A DNA stretch of 64,000 nucleotides from Bacteroidia bacterium (GTDB taxonomy: Bacteria > Bacteroidota > Bacteroidia > UKL13-3): positions 180,522-244,521 of the forward strand of contig JAIOYZ010000003.1 in NCBI GenBank assembly GCA_021740845.1, given 5' to 3'. Shown piece after piece: positions 17,297 to 26,438 of the stretch. How positions within the stretch are numbered: position 1 is the stretch's first letter; every line of letters starts with the position of its first letter. The notes under the pieces are model-generated. The model searched no databases and was not told the origin of the DNA. It was given only the letters and a program-made list of their open reading frames with translations. A program made the position numbers and the translations under genes.

Positions 17297-19201
17297 ATGT
17301 TGCCTCAAATTTCTTCCTTTAGTGAATACCAAGACGCCTATTTAAGAAGTATATCTCAACCAGAAATGTTTTGGGAAGAAATAGCCCAAGCATTTGAATG
17401 GCGAAAACCTTGGGAGCAAACTTTAAATTGGAATTTTACCGAACCAAAAATTGAATGGTTTGCTGGCGGTAAGCTTAATATCACAGAGAATTGTATTGAT
17501 AGACATTTAGCAAATAGAGGAAACCAAACTGCAATAATTTGGGAACCGAACAATCCGAATGACGAGGTAAGGAAAATTACCTATTCGCAATTAAGCGAGC
17601 AGGTAAATAAGTTTTCGAATGTTTTGCAGGCAAAAGGTGTTGCCAAGGGAGATAGGGTTTGTATTTATATGCCTATGGTTCCTGAAGCAGCAATTGCCAT
17701 GTTGGCTTGTGCCAGAATTGGCGCCATTCATTCCGTGGTTTTTGCAGGTTTTTCTTCTACAAGTTTATCAGATAGGATTAATGATGCCGCGTGTAAAGTG
17801 CTTATCACCGCGGATGGAATGTTGCGAGGCGAAAAGAAAATTGACCTAAAACAAATTGCGGATGATGCCATAAAAATTTCACCAAGCATAGAGACTTGCA
17901 TTGTATTTGATCACAAGAATTTTCCAATTCAAATGCAAAATGGAAGAGACTTTGATTGGAAAGAATTAATGTCCACTTCAAGTGCTATACATGAGGCAAC
18001 CGAAATGGATAGCGAAGACCCATTGTTTATTTTATATACTTCTGGTTCTACAGGTAAACCCAAAGGTGTTTTGCATACTACAGCGGGCTATATGATTTAT
18101 ACGGCCTATACTTTTAAGAATGTTTTTCAATACCAAGAGCAAGAAGTTTTTTGTTGCACTGCCGATATTGGTTGGGTAACGGGTCATAGCTATATTGTTT
18201 ATGGTCCATTATTAAATGGAGCCACTACCTTGATGTTTGAAGGAATTCCTTCTTATCCAGATCCAGGAAGGTTTTGGAGTTTGATAGAAAAGCATAGGAT
18301 TAATATTTTTTATACTGCACCCACTGCTATAAGGGCTTTGGAGGTTTTTGGAACGGAGCCTTTTGAAGGAAAAGACCTGAGTTCTTTGCGTGTGTTGGGA
18401 TCTGTGGGTGAGCCAATAAATGAAGAAGCTTGGCATTGGTACCATGAGAATGTAGGGAAAGGCAATTGTCCTATTGTTGATACTTGGTGGCAAACAGAAA
18501 CAGGCGGAATATTAATTTCTCCTTTGGCAAATATTACTCCCTTGAAACCTGCCTTTGCTACGCTTCCATTGCCAGGTGTTCAACTAGCTATCCTCGACGA
18601 AAAAGGAAATGAGCTACATGGAAATTCAATTGAAGGAAATCTTTGTATTAAGTTTCCTTGGCCTGGTATGGCTAGAAGTTTATATAACGACCATGAACGA
18701 TTTAAATCAGCCTATTTTAGCACTTACGCCAACTATTATTTTACAGGTGATGGTTGCAAAAAAGATGAAGATGGATATATCCGCATAACTGGTAGAGTTG
18801 ATGATGTTATAAATGTTTCAGGACACAGAATAGGAACTGGAGAAGTGGAGGATGCAATAAATGAACATGGATATATTATAGAAAGCGCAGTTGTTGGATT
18901 TCCTCATGATATTAAGGGTCAGGGAATATGGGCGTTTGTAATTTGCGATAGAGAACACCATTCGTATGAGGAGCTTTGCAATGAGGCAAAGGCTCATGTT
19001 GGAAAGGTGATTGGGGCTTTTGCACGACCTGATAGAATTCAAGTTGTAAAAGCATTGCCAAAAACACGTTCTGGAAAAATAATGCGTAGAATCTTACGTA
19101 AAATTGCAGAGGGCGATACTTCCAATTTAGGAGATACTAGCACGCTAATCGACCCAAGTGTGGTTGATTTGATAAAAATTGGAGCTGAAGAAATTAGATA
19201 A
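17297..19201 (+). CDS. acs: Acetyl-CoA synthetase (AMP-forming)
   Basis: Activates acetate with ATP and CoA to acetyl-CoA through acetyl-AMP. With the ATG at 17297 the protein is 634 residues, the normal family length; the upstream ATG at 17261 would add 12 unconserved residues. Visible motifs: LYTSGSTGKPKGV (P-loop-like A3 core), the DTWWQTETGG segment, YFTGDGCKKDEDGYIRITGRVDDVINVSGHRIGTGEVE, and the C-terminal KTRSGKIMRRILRKIA carrying the lysine that protein acetylation usually controls. fabV follows 18 nt later and is probably co-transcribed. Confidence 0.95.
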   Translation: MLPQISSFSEYQDAYLRSISQPEMFWEEIAQAFEWRKPWEQTLNWNFTEPKIEWFAGGKLNITENCIDRHLANRGNQTAIIWEPNNPNDEVRKITYSQLSEQVNKFSNVLQAKGVAKGDRVCIYMPMVPEAAIAMLACARIGAIHSVVFAGFSSTSLSDRINDAACKVLITADGMLRGEKKIDLKQIADDAIKISPSIETCIVFDHKNFPIQMQNGRDFDWKELMSTSSAIHEATEMDSEDPLFILYTSGSTGKPKGVLHTTAGYMIYTAYTFKNVFQYQEQEVFCCTADIGWVTGHSYIVYGPLLNGATTLMFEGIPSYPDPGRFWSLIEKHRINIFYTAPTAIRALEVFGTEPFEGKDLSSLRVLGSVGEPINEEAWHWYHENVGKGNCPIVDTWWQTETGGILISPLANITPLKPAFATLPLPGVQLAILDEKGNELHGNSIEGNLCIKFPWPGMARSLYNDHERFKSAYFSTYANYYFTGDGCKKDEDGYIRITGRVDDVINVSGHRIGTGEVEDAINEHGYIIESAVVGFPHDIKGQGIWAFVICDREHHSYEELCNEAKAHVGKVIGAFARPDRIQVVKALPKTRSGKIMRRILRKIAEGDTSNLGDTSTLIDPSVVDLIKIGAEEIR

Positions 19202-19219
19202 AAAATAAAAAATAAGTAT

Positions 19220-20407
19220 ATGATTATTGAACCAAGGATGAGAGGTTTTATCTGTTTAACATCCCACCCAGAAGGATGCAGAAAAAGCGTATTAAATCAA
19301 ATTGACTATATTCAATCAAAAGGACCCATTGATGGTCCGAAAAATGTACTGGTAATTGGAGCCTCTACTGGTTTTGGATTGGCTTCTAGAATTACAAGTG
19401 CTTTTGGTTCAAACGGCGCTACATTGGGAGTGTTTTTTGAAAAGCCTCCTCAAGAAGGCAAGCCGGCTTCTCCAGGTTGGTATAATAGTGCAGCATTTCA
19501 TGATGCCGCAAGAGCCGCTGGATTGTTTGCTAAAAGTATTAATGGAGATGCCTTTTCTACGGAGGTAAAAACTAAGGCCATTGATATAATTAAAGCAAAT
19601 ATGGGCAAAATTGATTTGGTGATTTATAGTTTGGCTTCTCCTTTAAGAACACATCCAGTTACTGGTGTGGTTCATAGGTCTGTCTTGAAACCTATTTCCA
19701 ATGCGTTTACCAATAAAACAGTAGATTTTCATACTGGAGCAGTTTCTACCATTACCATAGAACCTTGTAACGAAGAAGATATTTCCAATACCGTTGCCGT
19801 AATGGGTGGTGAAGATTGGGAAATGTGGATGGATGCACTATTAGCGGCAGATGTTTTGGCCAAAAATGCTAAAACTGTAGCCTACTCATATATTGGACCT
19901 GCACTTACAGAACCCGTTTATAGAAAAGGAACTATTGGTGCAGCAAAAGACCATTTAGAAGCAACAGCTTTCCACATCTCAGATAAATTAAAGGGTTTGC
20001 ATGGAAAGGCATTTGTTTCTGTAAACAAAGCCTTGGTTACACAAGCTAGTTCTGCAATTCCGGTTATTCCTTTGTATATTTCTTTGTTGTATAAAGTAAT
20101 GAAGGAAAAAGGAATTCATGAAGGATGTATTGAACAAATTCAGCGATTGTTTAAGGAAAGATTGTATTCGTCTGGCGATATACAAACCGACGAAAAAGGA
20201 AGAATCCGCGTAGATGATTGGGAGATGAGAGAGGATGTTCAGAAAAGTGTTGCCGAATTGTGGGAGAAATCCGATTCTGAAAGCCTTGCCCTTATTGGAG
20301 ATTTGCCGGGTTATAAATCAGATTTTCTGAACCTATTTGGTTTTGGATTTGAAGGAATAGATTATTCTGCAGATGCAAATGAAATGGTCCTTATCGAAGG
20401 CGTTTAA
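19220..20407 (+). CDS. fabV: Trans-2-enoyl-CoA/ACP reductase, FabV type
   Basis: NADH-dependent enoyl reductase for the last step of fatty-acid elongation. The 395 residues match FabV/TER: MIIEPRMRGFICLTSHPEGC start, NVLVIGASTGFGLASRI nucleotide site (about 42-58), and the family-specific Tyr-x8-Lys active site in VYRKGTIGAAK (about Y234 and K243). It lies 18 nt after acs, giving an acetate activation/lipid unit. It may act as the main enoyl-ACP reductase or as a crotonyl-CoA reductase; the sequence does not decide. Confidence 0.95.
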   Translation: MIIEPRMRGFICLTSHPEGCRKSVLNQIDYIQSKGPIDGPKNVLVIGASTGFGLASRITSAFGSNGATLGVFFEKPPQEGKPASPGWYNSAAFHDAARAAGLFAKSINGDAFSTEVKTKAIDIIKANMGKIDLVIYSLASPLRTHPVTGVVHRSVLKPISNAFTNKTVDFHTGAVSTITIEPCNEEDISNTVAVMGGEDWEMWMDALLAADVLAKNAKTVAYSYIGPALTEPVYRKGTIGAAKDHLEATAFHISDKLKGLHGKAFVSVNKALVTQASSAIPVIPLYISLLYKVMKEKGIHEGCIEQIQRLFKERLYSSGDIQTDEKGRIRVDDWEMREDVQKSVAELWEKSDSESLALIGDLPGYKSDFLNLFGFGFEGIDYSADANEMVLIEGV

Positions 20408-20411
20408 ATTT

Positions 20412-20421
20412 GGTTCAAACC
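20412..20421 (+). repeat. GGTTCAAACC element, post-stop
   Basis: Full form ATTTGGTTCAAACCGAACT, beginning 4 nt after the fabV stop and upstream of the pgk promoter. Confidence 0.9.
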
Positions 20422-20453
20422 GAACTATTTTTTAGCCTTTTATTAATTTAGCT

Positions 20454-20461
20454 TACTTTCG
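20454..20461 (+). promoter_or_regulatory. -7 promoter box TACTTTCG
   Basis: Octamer 26 nt before the preferred pgk ATG, identical to those at 6801 and 51460. Confidence 0.5.
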
Positions 20462-20479
20462 CGACAAATTTTGAAACCA

Positions 20480-21694
20480 ATGAAAACAGTTGATACAATT
20501 AATTTTGATGGCAAAAAAGCCTTGGTACGTGTAGATTTTAACGTGCCTTTAGATAAAAAAACTTTAGAGATTACAGACGATGCTAGGATAAGAGCAACCA
20601 TTCCAACTTTAAAAAAGATTTTGAATGAGGGTGGTGCTTGTATTTTGATGAGTCATTTGGGTAGGCCGCTTAAAAAGTTAAAAGAGGATGGTACCGTTGA
20701 TTTTGAGAAACACACTTTGAAAAACACTCTGGCAAAAGTTTCTGAATTGCTTGGAGTAGATGTAAAATTTGCATCGGATTGTATTGGTGATGAGGCAATA
20801 GAAATGGCTGCTAATTTAAAGTCGGGTGAGGTTCTTTTATTGGAGAATTTGCGCTTTTACAAAGAAGAAGAAAAAGGCGATGAAGCCTTTGCAGAAAAAT
20901 TATCCAAATTGGGTGATGTATATGTGAACGATGCTTTTGGTACTGCACACAGAGCGCATGCTTCTACTGCTGTTATTGCTAAGTTTTTTCCTAGCGCAAA
21001 ATGTTTTGGGTATGTAATGGCAAGAGAAGTTGCCAATGCAGAAAAAGTAATTAAACATGCCGAACGTCCGTTTACAGCCATTACAGGAGGAGCTAAAGTT
21101 TCCGATAAATTATTGATTTTAGAAAACTTAATTGATAAGGTTGATAATTTAATTATTGGCGGTGGAATGGCTTATACTTTCTTAAAGGCACAAGGTTTTG
21201 AAATTGGTTCAAGCCTTTGCGAAGACGACCGTTTGGAGCTTTGCTTGGAGTTAATTAAGAAAGCAGAATCAAAAGGTGTGAAATTATTGTTGCCAGAAGA
21301 TTCAATAGTTGCAGATGCCTTTTCTAACGAAGCCAATTGCAAGCCTTGCGATAACCAACACATTGAAAAGGGTTGGATGGGATTGGATATTGGTCCCAAA
21401 GCTGCTACCTATTTTGCGGAAGTAATCAAAGGCTCTAAAACCATTTTATGGAATGGTCCAATGGGTGTTTTTGAAATGACAAATTTTGAAAACGGCACAA
21501 AAACGGCTGCTATTGCAGTTGCTGAGGCTACTAAAAATGGCGCATTTAGTTTAATTGGCGGTGGTGATAGTGCTGCGGCAGTAGCTAAATTTGGCTTTGA
21601 AGACCAAGTGAGTTATGTAAGTACAGGTGGTGGTGCATTATTAGAATACTTTGAAGGCAAAACACTTCCTGGAATTGCAGCAATTAACGAATAA
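20480..21694 (+). CDS. pgk: Phosphoglycerate kinase
   Basis: Glycolytic enzyme converting 1,3-bisphosphoglycerate plus ADP to 3-phosphoglycerate plus ATP. It is 404 residues from the ATG at 20480; an in-frame TTG 9 nt upstream is less likely. Motifs from the [66 protein letters not shown] and the C-terminal nucleotide loop [14 protein letters not shown]. It is monocistronic between its own TACTTTCG promoter and a strong terminator. Confidence 0.97.
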   Translation: MKTVDTINFDGKKALVRVDFNVPLDKKTLEITDDARIRATIPTLKKILNEGGACILMSHLGRPLKKLKEDGTVDFEKHTLKNTLAKVSELLGVDVKFASDCIGDEAIEMAANLKSGEVLLLENLRFYKEEEKGDEAFAEKLSKLGDVYVNDAFGTAHRAHASTAVIAKFFPSAKCFGYVMAREVANAEKVIKHAERPFTAITGGAKVSDKLLILENLIDKVDNLIIGGGMAYTFLKAQGFEIGSSLCEDDRLELCLELIKKAESKGVKLLLPEDSIVADAFSNEANCKPCDNQHIEKGWMGLDIGPKAATYFAEVIKGSKTILWNGPMGVFEMTNFENGTKTAAIAVAEATKNGAFSLIGGGDSAAAVAKFGFEDQVSYVSTGGGALLEYFEGKTLPGIAAINE

Positions 21695-21718
21695 GAAATA
21701 CTAGAAAATTAATATTAC

Positions 21719-21767
21719 AGCTGGGTAATTGGGTTGGCTTAGGCATCTAATTACTCAGCTTTTTTTA
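21719..21767 (+). terminator. Rho-independent terminator after pgk
   Basis: AGCTGGGTAATT pairs with AATTACTCAGCT (one G.U) around an 18-nt loop and is followed by eight T, starting about 25 nt after the pgk stop. Confidence 0.85.
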
Positions 21768-21771
21768 TAGC

Positions 21772-21781
21772 GGTTTGAACC
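21772..21781 (-). repeat. GGTTCAAACC element abutting vanZ-like start
   Basis: Reads CGGTTTGAACCAA on the plus strand and ends 2 nt before the ATG at 21784, occupying the place of a ribosome binding site. It also follows the pgk terminator directly. Confidence 0.88.
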
Positions 21782-21783
21782 AA

Positions 21784-22152
21784 ATGATATTTATAAAAAA
21801 ATACTACTTAGCTATTTTATGGGCATTGATTTCTTTGACTGCATGCGGTGTAAATGGAAAAAGTTTGCCTAAAATAAATTTGGATATTAGCATTGATAAA
21901 ATTGCACATATGGTTTTATTTGGGGTGCAGGCTTGGCTTATTTTAAGGGTAAACCAAAAGAGAGGTTCTGGCTTAAATTGGAAGCAAGCTCATTTGGCGG
22001 TAATAATTTCTTTAGTATACGGAATTGTAATTGAAGGTTTACAAGCAACTGTTTTTATAAATCGCAGCTACGATTATGCAGATATGGTTGCAGATGGAAT
22101 AGGCGCAGTAATGTGCTATCCATTTGCCATGTTTTGGTTCAGGTCAAAATAG
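21784..22152 (+). CDS. VanZ-like membrane protein
   Basis: 122 residues from the ATG. An in-frame TTG at 21775 lies inside the GGTTTGAACC element and is less likely. The pattern is VanZ-like: a first helix (KKYYLAILWALISLTACG), the conserved polar DKIAHMVLFGVQAWLIL (about 38-54), a helix (AVIISLVYGIVIEGLQA), then YDYADMVADGIGAVMCYPFAMFWF. VanZ homologues are small integral membrane proteins of mostly unknown role. The 3' end overlaps the convergent hybrid kinase gene by 9 nt. Confidence 0.75.
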   Translation: MIFIKKYYLAILWALISLTACGVNGKSLPKINLDISIDKIAHMVLFGVQAWLILRVNQKRGSGLNWKQAHLAVIISLVYGIVIEGLQATVFINRSYDYADMVADGIGAVMCYPFAMFWFRSK

Positions 22153-25100
22153 TTTGCCAATAGGTTCTGGCTTTTTTTCTGGTCGGTTTTTAGGTTTGTA
22201 GTACATGCTAATTTTTGAAAACAATTCGTCTGGGTTAAAAGGTTTGCTGATGTATTCGTTCATTCCACATTCCAAAACCTTTTGTTTAGCATCCATATTT
22301 ACATTTGCAGAAAGAGCAAAGATGGGAGTGTTCAATCCTGCTTTGCGCATCAAACTTGCCGATTCAAAGCCATCCATTTCTGGCATTTGAAGGTCCATTA
22401 GGATCAAATCGAATTCTCTTTTTTGAACAGCCAATAAAGCTTCTTTTCCATTGGAAGCTGTGCTAACTTCAATTTTCCATTTAGATAGAAATTTACGAGC
22501 CACAAAAACATTCATTTGATTGTCTTCCACCAACAATACATTCATGTTTGGGAATTCTTTTATTTGATTAGGTTTTTCAGCATCGTTGGTTGCTGGAGCC
22601 TTTTTATCAATTTTAAATTCTAAGCTAAATGAGAATTGTGTTCCTTCGTCTTTTTTGCTAATAGCTTTTAGTTCGCCACCCATTGCTTGAACCAAACTTC
22701 TACAGATGGCCAAACCCAAACCTGAGCCTCCGTATTTGCGGGTGGTATCGCTAGATGCCTGTGTAAAATGTTCAAATAAATGTGGCATGTATTCATCGTC
22801 GATGCCAATGCCTGTATCTGTAAAACTAAACTTTATCCTGATAGTTTCTGATCCTAAATTTTCTGTGAGTGCAGCGATGCTTATTTTGCCAACTGGCGTA
22901 AATTTGATGGCATTTGAAATTAGGTTATTGAAAATTTGGTTCAGCCTTAATTGGTCTCCTAGTAAGGCTTTTGGGAAATTATCACTTGCTTTTAAATCCA
23001 GTTCCAATCCCTTTTCTTTGGCTGCGTTAACAAAGGATTTAACTGTATTTTGAAGCGTGTTGTAAATGTTAAAAGAGCTTTCTTCAATATCAATTTTGCC
23101 AGCATCAATTTTACTAAAATCTAAAATATCATTTAACAAAAACATGAGGTTATCAGCTGAATATTTGAGGGCCTGAATGTTTTCTACTTGTTCTGGTTTT
23201 GGGTTTTCGGATTGTAGCAAATTAATAATTCCAATTACCCCATTCATTGGAGTTCTGATTTCATGACTCATAGTAGAAAGGAACAAGCTTTTAGCTTTAG
23301 AAGCATCTTCAGCTTTTTGAAGAGCGAGTTTGTATTCTTGTTCTAATTTTTTTCTATAATCTATATTGCTAAAGGTTCCAATAATTCTGGTTGGGTTTCC
23401 ATCTGGATCGGTTTCGGCAACTTTACCTCTATCTAAAATCCAGATATACGAATTGTCTTTTTTTCTTAAACGGTATTCGCATTCGTAAAAATGTGATTTG
23501 CCCTCAAGGTGGTCAACAAATAGATTCCAAGCTCTAGGTAAATCTTCTGGGTGAACCAATTCCTCCCATTTAAAAGGAACGGATTCATAGCCTTTATAAC
23601 CCAATAACTCATTAAACATAGGTGAGAAGAAAGATTCATCTGTAATTAGATTGACGTCCCAAACGGCATCTCTACTTCCTGATAGGGCGTAATTCCATCT
23701 CTTTTCTGCATTTTCTAATTCCTGTTGAGAATGAACTAAATCAGTAATATTTTCTAATAAACCTATTATGGATTCCACATTTCCTTCTGCATCTAGTAAA
23801 GGTATTTTAAAGGTTCGAGCCAAAATTTGTTTATCGCCAACTTGAATACTTAGTTTCTGAATTAACAATGGCTCCTTTTCTTGGAGCACCAAGTTATCAG
23901 TTGCTAAATAATGTTCAATTTCTCCAGCATTTTTAAAAACTTCAGCATCCGATTTACCTAAAACCTCGCCTTCCGAAAGTTGAAACATGTTTTCTAATTC
24001 TCTATTCCAGAGAGTGTAACTCAGGTTTTGTTTAACGCTTTTAACAAATACGCCAATTGGTAAATGAGCAATGAGTTTATTTAAGAAATCACTCTGTTGC
24101 TTTTGCAGTATTTCGGCTTCTCTTCGAGAAGTGATTTCCTCAATTACAATGGATACTCGCGGTGGATTGCTGTTTTTTATTTTTCTTAGTTTAGCAATAA
24201 AATGTTTGTTTTCTCCTTTTACTTTATAGGAGTATTCGTATTCTCTTGGCAGACCATCTTCCTTTACTTGTTGGAAAATAGGTTCCATTTGGGTGTCAAA
24301 TTTCGCATCAAATAATTGGTAAACAGATTTTCCAATAAATACCTCACCTTCAAAATACATTTCTACATTAGGACCTTTCCAAACTTTTTTGCAAAGGTCT
24401 TTTTCATCCATTTCAAAAATAATTTCTTGAGTGGAACTTAAAAGTAGATCTAAGTTTTCTGAGATAAGTTGTTGCTCGATATATGCTTTTTTTCTTTGCG
24501 TTACATCAATAGCTTTAACAACAGTGCCATGTATTTTTTGGTCGCGTTTAATAGGTGTAAAAGAAACCTCAAAAGTTTTTATTCCATCTCTAAATCGGTA
24601 TTCAATATCAAAAGAAAAAGCCTCGCCTGCAATAGCTCTTTTATACCATTGATTCCATTCGGTATAAATTTTATGTTTGCCTGGGTCAAATAAAATACTT
24701 GCACCAGAATATGGCGCTCTGTGCCAGAATCCTTTAAACATATTTCCATAAACAGAATTAAAGGAAACTAGCTTAAAATCCGTATCTACAGACCAAACAG
24801 CATCTTTAGAATTTTCCAAAAGAGCAAGGTTATTTGCTTGGCGTATTTCTGATTCTTGCGTTGCCTCTTTCCTTAAATTACTAAAGAGTTGTAGAATCAA
24901 AAGAGAACCTGATAAACTTAAAACTAGGTTTAAGTAAAATACAATTTTATTATTTGAATCAGTTGCCATTTCCTCAAATAACAGTTTTGGCGAAAGGTTG
25001 AGGTTTACAAGAACTACAATTCCTAGGCAAGACAATAAACCAAATCGAATTATATTCCTTGCACCAATCGAGTCGAATAGGTAAATGGCAATAATGATTG

Positions 25101-25371
25101 GAACATAATACAAATAAGTACCTGTATTGTAAATGAAACCAGTATCTACCATGTATAGTGAAAGCAAACTAGAAAAAAGTGCTAGTTTGATGGAGATTTC
25201 AATTTTATTTTGCTTTAGAAAATTGTAGGCAATTAAATTAAGAGTTAAAGGAATCAGACAAAGAAGGTTGGTATAAGATAATCCCATAGCAATCCCCATA
25301 ACCATTGTTCCCAATGTGGTTATGGTATCAATTAAAATTAGCCAATTTAATATTTTCTTTTGTTTATCCAT
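22144..25371 (-). CDS. Hybrid sensor histidine kinase with PAS domains and C-terminal receiver
   Basis: 1075 residues. The N-terminal region (1-170) is a multi-helix membrane domain. About four PAS domains follow (about 180-290, 300-410, 425-545, 550-675; the last has the PAS_3 pattern WEELVHPEDLPRAWNL). Then HisKA with SHEIRTPMNGVIG (H about 702), HATPase_c with NLISNAIKF, DTGIGI and GGSGLGLAI, and a receiver domain with LILMDLQMPEMDGFE (D about 993) and FALSANVN/ISKPF. Phosphate probably moves from the histidine to the internal aspartate, then to an unknown phosphotransfer protein. It starts 2 nt after menC and so appears to be the last gene of a menA-menC operon. Confidence 0.92.
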   Translation of the reverse strand: MDKQKKILNWLILIDTITTLGTMVMGIAMGLSYTNLLCLIPLTLNLIAYNFLKQNKIEISIKLALFSSLLSLYMVDTGFIYNTGTYLYYVPIIIAIYLFDSIGARNIIRFGLLSCLGIVVLVNLNLSPKLLFEEMATDSNNKIVFYLNLVLSLSGSLLILQLFSNLRKEATQESEIRQANNLALLENSKDAVWSVDTDFKLVSFNSVYGNMFKGFWHRAPYSGASILFDPGKHKIYTEWNQWYKRAIAGEAFSFDIEYRFRDGIKTFEVSFTPIKRDQKIHGTVVKAIDVTQRKKAYIEQQLISENLDLLLSSTQEIIFEMDEKDLCKKVWKGPNVEMYFEGEVFIGKSVYQLFDAKFDTQMEPIFQQVKEDGLPREYEYSYKVKGENKHFIAKLRKIKNSNPPRVSIVIEEITSRREAEILQKQQSDFLNKLIAHLPIGVFVKSVKQNLSYTLWNRELENMFQLSEGEVLGKSDAEVFKNAGEIEHYLATDNLVLQEKEPLLIQKLSIQVGDKQILARTFKIPLLDAEGNVESIIGLLENITDLVHSQQELENAEKRWNYALSGSRDAVWDVNLITDESFFSPMFNELLGYKGYESVPFKWEELVHPEDLPRAWNLFVDHLEGKSHFYECEYRLRKKDNSYIWILDRGKVAETDPDGNPTRIIGTFSNIDYRKKLEQEYKLALQKAEDASKAKSLFLSTMSHEIRTPMNGVIGIINLLQSENPKPEQVENIQALKYSADNLMFLLNDILDFSKIDAGKIDIEESSFNIYNTLQNTVKSFVNAAKEKGLELDLKASDNFPKALLGDQLRLNQIFNNLISNAIKFTPVGKISIAALTENLGSETIRIKFSFTDTGIGIDDEYMPHLFEHFTQASSDTTRKYGGSGLGLAICRSLVQAMGGELKAISKKDEGTQFSFSLEFKIDKKAPATNDAEKPNQIKEFPNMNVLLVEDNQMNVFVARKFLSKWKIEVSTASNGKEALLAVQKREFDLILMDLQMPEMDGFESASLMRKAGLNTPIFALSANVNMDAKQKVLECGMNEYISKPFNPDELFSKISMYYKPKNRPEKKPEPIGKLF

Positions 25372-25373
25372 TC

Positions 25374-26438
25374 TTAGCTTTTCAGGTATTTATCTTCTAG
25401 CATCCAATCTTTACTCGCAATATACTGCAAGAAACCATTTTCTACTACTAATGGAGAGGCAATATTATTTTGATATAAAGTACCTGTGCCTAAGCCCTGT
25501 GGAAGTTTATTGTTTTGGATGGATGTCCATTGAGCAATAGCGTTAAGTCCAATATTCGATTCCAGAGCGGAGGTTGCCCACCAGCCAATAGTTTGGTTGT
25601 CGGCAAGTTTTACCCAGGCATCGCAAATGGCCAAACCTCCCAAAAGAGTGGGTTTTAATATCAAAAATTGGGGTTTTAATTTTCTTAAAAGGTTTGAACC
25701 AATTGTATAAGGATCTATCCCAATTAGTTCTTCGTCCAAGGCTACTGGAATTATTTTTTGTGCACAGATTTCTTCTAAGTTATCGAGTTGTTTTGGCCAA
25801 ATGGGTTGTTCTATAGAATGGATGCCAAATTTTCTAAAATCTTTCATTTTTAATAGGGCATCATCTGGAGCAAAACTTCCATTGGCATCTAACCTTATTT
25901 CTACTTTGCCTATTGGAAATTGTTTTCGGAAAGCTTCTAACATTCTGCACTCACCTTCATGATCGAGAGCCCCAACTTTAAATTTAATGGTATCAAACCC
26001 AGTTCTTGCTTTTTGGATGGCTTCTTCTAGCATTTTTTCCAAGTCACTCATCCAAACCAATCCGTTTATTTTAATAGGATTTCCCTTGGTAAATGGATTG
26101 TCAAATAGAATTTGTTTACCACCATTCTTCAAATCTAAATGGGCTATTTCTATAGCAAAACGTAAGCTGGGTAAATTAGCAAAATCTGATTCAGCAAGGT
26201 TCGTTCCTTTGTTTAATTCATGTATAAAGAAATTTAGTTTGCCTTCAAAATCTGTATTGCCTTCAATGCTTAGGCCTATCAATGGAGCAGCTTCACCCCA
26301 ACCAATAATTTTTGGGTTTTTAGGATGAAATGCTTTGATTAAATAACTGGAATGAACCTGTATATTTCCTCTACTTGTTTTGGCATCAAAGCTAAATTTC
26401 AAAGGACGGTTGATTACTTCATATATTATATCGTTCAT
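25374..26438 (-). CDS. menC: o-Succinylbenzoate synthase
   Basis: Enolase-superfamily dehydratase of menaquinone synthesis, making o-succinylbenzoate from SHCHC. The 354 residues carry the superfamily acid-base and metal ligands in order: IKFKVG (lysine), RLDANGSF (Asp), SIEQP (Glu), VALDEEL (Asp) and LKPTLLGG (lysine). Its ATG overlaps the menA stop by 4 nt (ATGA), so translation is probably coupled. A dipeptide epimerase role is the main alternative, but the neighbouring menA settles it. Confidence 0.92.
   Translation of the reverse strand: MNDIIYEVINRPLKFSFDAKTSRGNIQVHSSYLIKAFHPKNPKIIGWGEAAPLIGLSIEGNTDFEGKLNFFIHELNKGTNLAESDFANLPSLRFAIEIAHLDLKNGGKQILFDNPFTKGNPIKINGLVWMSDLEKMLEEAIQKARTGFDTIKFKVGALDHEGECRMLEAFRKQFPIGKVEIRLDANGSFAPDDALLKMKDFRKFGIHSIEQPIWPKQLDNLEEICAQKIIPVALDEELIGIDPYTIGSNLLRKLKPQFLILKPTLLGGLAICDAWVKLADNQTIGWWATSALESNIGLNAIAQWTSIQNNKLPQGLGTGTLYQNNIASPLVVENGFLQYIASKDWMLEDKYLKS
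25691..25700 (-). repeat. GGTTCAAACC element (coding)
   Basis: Reads GGTTTGAACC on the plus strand, inside menC; read in the gene as Gly-Ser-Asn (IGSNLL). Confidence 0.85.

Noticed and set aside
20471..20479. TTG at 20471 as pgk start
   Set aside because: The ATG 9 nt later gives the conserved short N-terminus.
22706..23053. 115-codon plus-strand ORF inside the hybrid kinase, and similar antisense ORFs (25987-26328, 28310-28666, 54165-54554, 60419-60748)
   Set aside because: They lie fully antisense to strongly supported genes and have no recognisable domains.
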